From Methylotenera sp. (GTDB taxonomy: Bacteria > Pseudomonadota > Gammaproteobacteria > Burkholderiales > Methylophilaceae), in contig NZ_JABFRA010000132.1 of NCBI RefSeq assembly GCF_013141425.1, forward strand, positions 1 to 42,587: a stretch of 42,587 bases of DNA, read 5' to 3'. This document shows, piece by piece, positions 36,591 to 42,587 of the stretch. The position numbers and the translations under genes were made by a program. The notes under the pieces are model-generated. The model was not told where the DNA came from, ran no database searches, and saw only the letters and a list, made by a program, of their open reading frames with translations. Every line of letters begins with the position of its first letter. The stretch's first letter is position 1.

Positions 36591-38891
36591 CTAGAACTGA
36601 GAGCCCAATTGGAATTGCAAATTCTGGGTGTTATCACCCGTTTTGCTATTGAGTGGTTTTGCGTAAACCAGTTTTAAAGGGCCAAATGGTGAAAGCCAGC
36701 TAACCCCTACACCTGTTGAATAACGCAAATCACTCAAACTGTAACCCGATTCACTGCCCCAAACATTACCGCCATCAACAAACGCACTGAGTCTAAATTG
36801 TTTTGAATCTTTCAAGCCTGGAATAGGAAAAAATAATTCAGCGTTGCCGAGCATACGTTTGGTACCGCCAACAGCGTAATCTTGACCCGTAATCGGATCG
36901 ATATCCCTAGGCCCTAATGAGCCATTATCGTAGCCGCGAACGGAGTTTACACCACCCATAAAATAGTTTTTGAAGAACGGATATTTTTTATTGCCATACG
37001 TGTCCGCATACCCAATTTCACCATTCAGCATAAAGGTAAAGTCTTTATAAACGTTCTTGAACCAAGCTTGCTTGTAGTCAATCTTATAATAATTTAAGTC
37101 TAATATCGGCAGCGCAACTTCTCCGCTTAGTTTTTGCAACACGCCATTCGTTGTGAACATGATGCTATCCCGCGTGTCGTGTGCCCAACCCGCGGACGCA
37201 ACTACGGAATTACTAGTACAACCAGTCGTATTACCACAGAATCTTTGATACTGTGTCGGACTTTGTGAATTCAAATCAACTTTTGTAAAGTCGGCCGCTA
37301 AGCCAAAGTTGATGCCATCACGCTCGTTGAGCGGCACGCCGAATCTTATTCCACCACCGTAAGAAGAACTATTGTACGAAGCAACGTTGAGTGAACTGGT
37401 ATTAACGTCACGACGATAAACGTCGAAGCCACGACTGACACCGTCTGGCGTGAAATAAGGGTCAGTAAACGAGAGTGAATACGTGGTATTTACTTTACCA
37501 GTGTTTACTTGTGCGCTAACACGATTGCCAGTACCTAAGAAGTTGTTTTGATTCACGGTAATACCAAATACCACGCCCTCATTACTCGATAAGCCCGCAC
37601 CGAATTGAATGCTACCCGTTGATTTTTCAGTGACACTAATATTTAAGTCCACTTGGTCGGTTGTGCCGGGCACACCAGGAGTTTCAATATTCACATCAGA
37701 AAAGAAGTCTGTACGAACAATACGTTCTTTAGAACGATTAATCTTATTCGAAGCATACCATGCTGATTCTAATTGACGCACTTCGCGGCGCACCACTTCA
37801 TCACGTGTTCTGCTATTGCCAGCAATATTGATGCGTCTGATATAGACTCGTTTACCTGGATCGACAAAAAAGGTAAAAGCAGCCGTATGTTGCTCTTTAT
37901 TCACTTCTGGTACTGGATTCACATTTGAAAAAGCATAACCATCGTTACTCAAGCGATCACTTATCGCCTTGCTTGATTGGGTTATTTTATCGCGGCTAAA
38001 CGTATCACCTTTTTTAATCGTGATCAGTTGTTGCAATTCTTCATCTGGCACAATGGTTTCGCCAGCTATTTTAACTTCAGAAATCGAATATTTCTCACCC
38101 TCAGTCACATTTACCGTGATGTAAATATCTTTCTTGTCTGGCGAAATTGAAACTTGCGTTGAATCAATATTAAATTCAAGGTAACCCTGATTTAAGTAAA
38201 AAGATCGCAATGTTTCAAGGTCAGCATTTAATTTTTGTTTTGAATATTGATCGTCTTTATTCCACCAACTCATCCAATTGGGCGTGGTGAGTAAAAATTC
38301 TGCACGTAAATCATCCGTTGAAAATGTTTGGTTACCGACGATATTGATGCTACGGATTTTAGATACTGCACCCTCTTCAATGTCAAAGCGCACTGCAACT
38401 CGATTTCGCTCAAGTGGTGAAACGACAGCTTTTACCGTTGCGCCATATTTACCTTGAGATAGATATTGCCGTTTGATTTCCTGTTCGGCCTTATCTAATT
38501 GTGATTTGTCGAATATTTGTCCTTCTGCGATGCCGATTTGCTTGAGACCATCTTTCATTTTATCGGTTGGGAATGATTTGTTGCCGCTGAAATCAATTTG
38601 CGCGATTGACGACCGTTCTTGCACGGTGACTACTAATACGCCATTTTCCGCCTCTATGCGAACGTCTTTAAAGAACCCGGTGTTGTAAAGCGATTTAATC
38701 GCTTGCGATGCGAGCTCGTCGTTCATTGTCTCGCCCACTTTTACTGGCAGATAAGTAAATACCGTACCAGCTTCTGTTCGCTGTATACCTTCAACACGGA
38801 TGTCCTTAACAACAAAGGGTTCAAGTGCTAATGCAGAATTTGCAAATAAGCCAGAAATTAATAGCAGTAAGGATTTTTGTTTAAAATTCAT
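36591..38891 (-). CDS. bamA: Outer-membrane protein assembly factor BamA
   Basis: BamA folds beta-barrel proteins into the outer membrane. From ATG 38891 the 766-residue product has a signal peptide ending SALA, five POTRA domains (starting [20 protein letters not shown], to about residue 400), and a 16-strand barrel with the VRGY motif ([15 protein letters not shown]). It ends with the typical aromatic C-terminal strand, LQFQLGSQF. An in-frame ATG at 38939 would add 16 residues before the signal peptide and nearly touches the rseP stop; the shorter start gives a normal signal. Confidence 0.96.
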   Translation of the reverse strand: MNFKQKSLLLLISGLFANSALALEPFVVKDIRVEGIQRTEAGTVFTYLPVKVGETMNDELASQAIKSLYNTGFFKDVRIEAENGVLVVTVQERSSIAQIDFSGNKSFPTDKMKDGLKQIGIAEGQIFDKSQLDKAEQEIKRQYLSQGKYGATVKAVVSPLERNRVAVRFDIEEGAVSKIRSINIVGNQTFSTDDLRAEFLLTTPNWMSWWNKDDQYSKQKLNADLETLRSFYLNQGYLEFNIDSTQVSISPDKKDIYITVNVTEGEKYSISEVKIAGETIVPDEELQQLITIKKGDTFSRDKITQSSKAISDRLSNDGYAFSNVNPVPEVNKEQHTAAFTFFVDPGKRVYIRRINIAGNSRTRDEVVRREVRQLESAWYASNKINRSKERIVRTDFFSDVNIETPGVPGTTDQVDLNISVTEKSTGSIQFGAGLSSNEGVVFGITVNQNNFLGTGNRVSAQVNTGKVNTTYSLSFTDPYFTPDGVSRGFDVYRRDVNTSSLNVASYNSSSYGGGIRFGVPLNERDGINFGLAADFTKVDLNSQSPTQYQRFCGNTTGCTSNSVVASAGWAHDTRDSIMFTTNGVLQKLSGEVALPILDLNYYKIDYKQAWFKNVYKDFTFMLNGEIGYADTYGNKKYPFFKNYFMGGVNSVRGYDNGSLGPRDIDPITGQDYAVGGTKRMLGNAELFFPIPGLKDSKQFRLSAFVDGGNVWGSESGYSLSDLRYSTGVGVSWLSPFGPLKLVYAKPLNSKTGDNTQNLQFQLGSQF

Positions 38892-38943
38892 TAAGGGTTG
38901 ATCATTTTTTTTTGAGTTTTTAAAATTAATTATCGCCATGCAG

Positions 38944-40320
38944 TCAGCCTGTTATCAATCGATTGATATCGTTATAAAACGCCAAGATCATCATAAAACC
39001 TAGCAAAGTAAACCCAATTTTCTGACCGATTATCATAACCGATTCGGAAGTAGGTTTACCCGTGAAAATTTCAATCATATAATACATCAAATGACCGCCA
39101 TCTAACACTGGTATAGGCAAGAGATTTAATATACCAATACTAATGCTAATGATCGCTAAAAATCCAATAAACACCTTAAATCCCATGCTAGCACTTTGCC
39201 CAGCATAACTTGCAATAGTTACGGGACCACTAATGCTTTTAATCGAGACTTGACCTGTCAGCATCTTTCCAAGCATTTTTAGGGTAAATATTGAGTTATC
39301 CCAAGTTTTCTCTGTGGCTTTAATTAACGCTTCTAAAACAGAATAATGGGTAGTAACAAGAAATTTATCAATCACCCCTGAATCTTGTTTAAATGATGCA
39401 CCAATGCGCCCTATTTTTTCATCATTTTCTAACACTTGCTCTGGGGTCAATTTTATCTGGATTTCAGTTTCTTCACGCTCAACAATCACCTCAAGCGCAA
39501 CTTTTGGATTTTTTCGAACTTGTTGAATGAAATCATCACTACTCTTTATCTTGATGGCATTTATACTAAGCAACAAATCGTTAGTTTTTAAACCCGCCAA
39601 ATCAGCAGGGCTATTTTTAATAACGGTATCGATGCGCGCGGGAATATTTGGCTGAAATACTGTGATGCCTAAGCTATTCAAAAGGTCTTTATTGTTACTG
39701 ACTGCATGAATGTTACCTATATTTAGCGAATGGATTTGGGGTTTTTGATGGCTGTTCAGCACCTCAACTTCTACCTTATTGTTTTTTAATGATTCTTTCA
39801 ACAATATCCAACTGACCTCTTGCCAGGAGGCAACAGAATTACCATTGATTTTTTGAATGCTATCACCAGCTACAAGACTGGCTTCAGCCGCAGGGCTATG
39901 CTCAGCGACCTTGCCAACTATGGGTTTTATGCCAACGACCCCCATCATGAACAATAGCCAATACAGTAACATGGCAAGCAATAAATTGGCCACTGGGCCT
40001 GCAATGACAATGGCAATACGCTTGAAAACAGATTGCCGATTAAAAGCACGCTTTAACTCTGTTTCTGTATAGGAAGGTGCATTCGACTCGTCAGAAAATT
40101 CGCGTTCGTCGAGCATTTTTACATAGCCCCCCAAAGGGATTGCGGCAATAACTAATTCAGTATTATCAATACCAAACCGTTTTACCCAAAGAGGCTTGCC
40201 AAAACCGATGGAAAACTTTAACACCTTCACACCGCACCATTTAGCTACTTGAAAATGCCCATACTCATGGATTGTGACCAGCAAGCCTAAGGTGAAAATA
40301 AATGAGAAAACAGTCAACAT
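38944..40320 (-). CDS. rseP: Site-2 protease RseP
   Basis: RseP is a membrane zinc protease that cuts the anti-sigma factor RseA in the sigma-E envelope stress response and clears signal peptides. The 458-residue protein has HEYGH at residues 18-22 in the first membrane segment, two tandem PDZ domains in the middle, and the LDGGH motif in a later membrane segment. It overlaps dxr by seven bases and is followed directly by bamA. Confidence 0.97.
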   Translation of the reverse strand: MLTVFSFIFTLGLLVTIHEYGHFQVAKWCGVKVLKFSIGFGKPLWVKRFGIDNTELVIAAIPLGGYVKMLDEREFSDESNAPSYTETELKRAFNRQSVFKRIAIVIAGPVANLLLAMLLYWLLFMMGVVGIKPIVGKVAEHSPAAEASLVAGDSIQKINGNSVASWQEVSWILLKESLKNNKVEVEVLNSHQKPQIHSLNIGNIHAVSNNKDLLNSLGITVFQPNIPARIDTVIKNSPADLAGLKTNDLLLSINAIKIKSSDDFIQQVRKNPKVALEVIVEREETEIQIKLTPEQVLENDEKIGRIGASFKQDSGVIDKFLVTTHYSVLEALIKATEKTWDNSIFTLKMLGKMLTGQVSIKSISGPVTIASYAGQSASMGFKVFIGFLAIISISIGILNLLPIPVLDGGHLMYYMIEIFTGKPTSESVMIIGQKIGFTLLGFMMILAFYNDINRLITG

Positions 40321-41519
40321 AAAGCACTGACCCTTAGTTTTGCGTCTTTTCTTGCTTGCTCGTCAATGATTTCCAATTGATGAATCGACTCAACTTGTTC
40401 AATTTTGGCTGAACTTAACACGGTCTCAATAATTTGCGGAATGTTCATAAAGCCGATTTTCTCTGCCAAAAAAGCTCCAACGGCCACTTCATTCGCTGCG
40501 TTTAAAATAGCAGGGGCAGTACCGCCTATATTCAATGCATCATAAGCAATCCTCAGGCACGGAAAGCGTTCTAGGTCAGGAGCGCAAAAATCTAATCTTG
40601 CAATTTTAAGTAAATCTAAGCTGCTGACACCACTTGCCAGCCGAGTTGGATAACCAAGCCCATAGGCGATGGGGGTTCGCATATCAGGATTGCCAAGTTG
40701 TGCCAACACGCTCCCATCAATATATTCAACCATAGAATGGATGATGCTTTGTGGGTGAACAATCACATCAATCTGCTTAGGAAGCGCATTAAATAACCAG
40801 TGCGCTTCGATAACTTCTAAGCCTTTATTCATCATGGTGGCTGAGTCGATGGTGATTTTAGGCCCCATTACCCAATTGGGATGATTGAGCGCTTGTGCTC
40901 GTGTTACAGTATTAAGTTCTTGCAAACTGGCATTACGAAAAGGTCCACCAGATGCCGTTAACAACACGCGTCTAACTCCCATGTCACTCAGTTGACGGCT
41001 GCGCTGTTGTGGCATTACTTGAAATATCGCATTATGTTCACTGTCTATAGGTAGTAGAGTGGCGCCACCTTCAATAACCGCTTGCATAAACAAATTACCC
41101 GCTAACACTAGCGTTTCTTTATTTGCCAGAAGAATGCGTTTACCTGCTTTTGCCGCTGCCATGGCTGGCTGTAAACCAGCCGCCCCAACAATAGCCGCCA
41201 TCACAATATCCACTTGTTCATGAGCGGCTATTTTATTCAGGGCATCTACCCCTTGTAAAACAATCGTGTCTGATCCAGTTGTTTTAAGCTTATAACGTAA
41301 TTCATCTGATGCGGCTTCTTGTAGCATGACCGCATATTTAGGCGCATGCTTCATACACAAATCAAACAAGCTTTTAACATTATCGTTGGCTGATAAAGCA
41401 AAGACGCTAAAACGATCAGAGTGCTGTGCAATAACGTCTAAAGTTTGTGTGCCAATGGTGCCAGTAGCACCCAATATAGTTACGCTTTGTGGCTGGTGGC
41501 CAGATGATTTATCGGCCAT
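40314..41519 (-). CDS. dxr: 1-deoxy-D-xylulose 5-phosphate reductoisomerase
   Basis: Dxr (IspC) makes methylerythritol 4-phosphate with NADPH, the first committed step of the MEP isoprenoid pathway. The 401-residue protein has ILGATGTIGTQTLDV as the NADPH site, ANKETLVLAG, PIDSEHNAIFQ with metal ligands, LLTASGGPFRN, and MNKGLEVIEAHWLF. It overlaps cdsA by 11 bases upstream and rseP by seven downstream, so translation is tightly coupled. Confidence 0.98.
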   Translation of the reverse strand: MADKSSGHQPQSVTILGATGTIGTQTLDVIAQHSDRFSVFALSANDNVKSLFDLCMKHAPKYAVMLQEAASDELRYKLKTTGSDTIVLQGVDALNKIAAHEQVDIVMAAIVGAAGLQPAMAAAKAGKRILLANKETLVLAGNLFMQAVIEGGATLLPIDSEHNAIFQVMPQQRSRQLSDMGVRRVLLTASGGPFRNASLQELNTVTRAQALNHPNWVMGPKITIDSATMMNKGLEVIEAHWLFNALPKQIDVIVHPQSIIHSMVEYIDGSVLAQLGNPDMRTPIAYGLGYPTRLASGVSSLDLLKIARLDFCAPDLERFPCLRIAYDALNIGGTAPAILNAANEVAVGAFLAEKIGFMNIPQIIETVLSSAKIEQVESIHQLEIIDEQARKDAKLRVSALC

Positions 41520-42348
41520 GTAATTGCAGGCTTGAAAAAAGTGGAAAGTAAATATAAAACAGCACTAATGGTAACGTAGAAATTAAACCGTCAATTCTAT
41601 CTAAAACGCCGCCATGGCCTGGTAGTAGATGGCTACTATCTTTTACACCCGCTTGGCGTTTGAGTAGCGATTCAAACAAATCTCCCATCACACTAAGTAT
41701 TACTATAAGCCACAATCCGACAATAATCCAATGACTGTAAAATAAATAATGGTTGAGCAATAATCCATATAGGGTTGCTGCTAATATCGCACCTGCAACG
41801 CCCTCCCATGTTTTACCTGGGCTGATCTCAGGAGCTAGTTTGTGACGACCGAACTTTTTCCCAGCAAAATAGGCGGCGCTGTCGGCTAACCACACTGTAC
41901 CCAATATACCTAATAGCATCCACGGACTAATATTGTGCAAGCCATCGAGGGCCACCCAGGTAGCGAGCAAAAGCAACAACCCTAATGCAGATAATATAAA
42001 TTTGTGATTAATCTTTTTTCTAGTAATCAGCCAAATCGGTGAAAGAACAACCCAAAATATAGTTGAAATGCCGAGAAGTGCGAATATCCATTCATCAATA
42101 TAAAGACTAAGTGGAAGTGTGATGGCTAATTTGGATGCAAAAGTTATTGTCAATCCAACAACCAATGCACTTGAAACAGCGAAGTACATTTGATGTTTAT
42201 TTAGCTTAATGAGGTTAGACCATTCCCAGACGGCGAGTATGGTTGCCGCCAGAGTAATTAAACTCCACACCAAATCACTGGCTGTAAATAAAGCCGCAGT
42301 AAAGCCAATAAAAAGTACGATAGCGGTAATAATTCTAGTTTTAAGCAT
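41509..42348 (-). CDS. cdsA: Phosphatidate cytidylyltransferase CdsA
   Basis: CdsA makes CDP-diacylglycerol, the branch point of phospholipid synthesis. The 279-residue protein has about eight membrane segments and the family signature near the C-terminus, SPGKTWEGVAGA together with KDSSHLLPGHGGVLDRIDG. It lies 59 bp after uppS and overlaps dxr. Confidence 0.97.
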   Translation of the reverse strand: MLKTRIITAIVLFIGFTAALFTASDLVWSLITLAATILAVWEWSNLIKLNKHQMYFAVSSALVVGLTITFASKLAITLPLSLYIDEWIFALLGISTIFWVVLSPIWLITRKKINHKFILSALGLLLLLATWVALDGLHNISPWMLLGILGTVWLADSAAYFAGKKFGRHKLAPEISPGKTWEGVAGAILAATLYGLLLNHYLFYSHWIIVGLWLIVILSVMGDLFESLLKRQAGVKDSSHLLPGHGGVLDRIDGLISTLPLVLFYIYFPLFSSLQLHGR

Positions 42349-42407
42349 GATTTATAGAATGATTTATTAAAATTATTGGTTTGAAATAGGGAATCTTTAA
42401 AGTATGG

Positions 42408-42587
42408 CTAAGCTTTAGCTTCAGTGAGCTGTTCGCTCGTTCGACCAAAGCGTCGTTCGCGCTTTTGATAGGACTGAATGGCCAGCTTAAAAGCCTCTTC
42501 ATTGAAATCTGGCCACAAGGTATCGGTAAAATATAATTCCGTGTAAGCAAGTTGCCATAGCAAAAAGTTACTAATCCGTTTTTCTCC
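42408..42587 (-). CDS. uppS: Isoprenyl transferase UppS, C-terminal part
   Basis: This is the 3' end of a gene that runs off the right edge; 59 residues and the stop remain. The frame reads [20 protein letters not shown], then WPDF, matching the C-terminal part of undecaprenyl diphosphate synthase ([13 protein letters not shown] and FTDTLWPDF blocks). UppS makes the C55 carrier for cell-wall synthesis. In betaproteobacteria frr-uppS-cdsA-dxr is the usual order, so frr should lie just outside. Confidence 0.95.
   Translation of the reverse strand, partial: GEKRISNFLLWQLAYTELYFTDTLWPDFNEEAFKLAIQSYQKRERRFGRTSEQLTEAKA

Noticed and set aside
42341-42550. A 69-codon minus-strand frame near the right edge
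   Set aside because: It overlaps the true uppS 3' end in another frame and its translation has no family features; the uppS frame is plainly conserved.

Overview
This window is core chromosome of a Gram-negative proteobacterium. The gene orders smc-zipA-ligA, rpmF-plsX-fabHDG-acpP-fabF and uppS-cdsA-dxr-rseP-bamA-ompH-lpx-fabZ-rnhB, a two-subunit pyruvate carboxylase, msrPQ and the AT-leaning base composition all suggest a betaproteobacterium. My best guess is Methylophilaceae (Methylotenera-like). That placement is inferred from protein style and synteny, not from any search.

Layout. (1) 1-15.3 kb: tRNA-Ala(GGC) and queF on the minus strand; then smc, zipA, ligA, cysQ, a secreted TPR protein, msrP, msrQ and a DoxX-family gene on the plus strand; then a minus-strand group of an RsmI-like methyltransferase, a secreted DUF4139 protein and a YceF-type Maf pyrophosphatase. 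(2) 15.3-18.8 kb: pycB and pycA on the minus strand, closed by a strong terminator. (3) 18.8-25.6 kb: yceD, rpmF, plsX, fabH, fabD, fabG, acpP and fabF on the plus strand, the type II fatty-acid synthesis cluster, closed by a terminator. (4) 25.6-31.8 kb: pabC, mltG, tmk, holB, pilZ, a tatD-family gene and a PhnP-like metallo-hydrolase on the plus strand, then a lone small exported protein with a BamE-like look. (5) 31.8-42.6 kb: the envelope biogenesis operon on the minus strand, read from a truncated uppS at the right edge through cdsA, dxr, rseP, bamA, ompH, lpxD, fabZ, lpxA, lpxB and rnhB.

How the genes work together: the fab cluster makes acyl-ACP. FabZ, LpxA, LpxD and LpxB draw on that pool for lipid A, CdsA makes CDP-diacylglycerol, and Dxr and UppS supply the isoprenoid carrier for the cell wall. 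BamA, OmpH (Skp) and RseP assemble outer-membrane proteins and monitor them. MltG, ZipA and SMC link the wall, division and the chromosome.

I saw no insertion sequence, prophage, CRISPR array, toxin-antitoxin pair or defence island, and no clear new multi-gene system. The parts worth a second look are non-coding or poorly characterised: palindromes and hairpins in the spacers of the fatty-acid cluster, a repeat/inverted repeat in front of msrP, a perfect 16-bp palindrome between bamA and ompH, and three exported proteins of unclear role. No stretch of more than 300 bases lacks a gene; the larger spacers are described in the regulatory entries.
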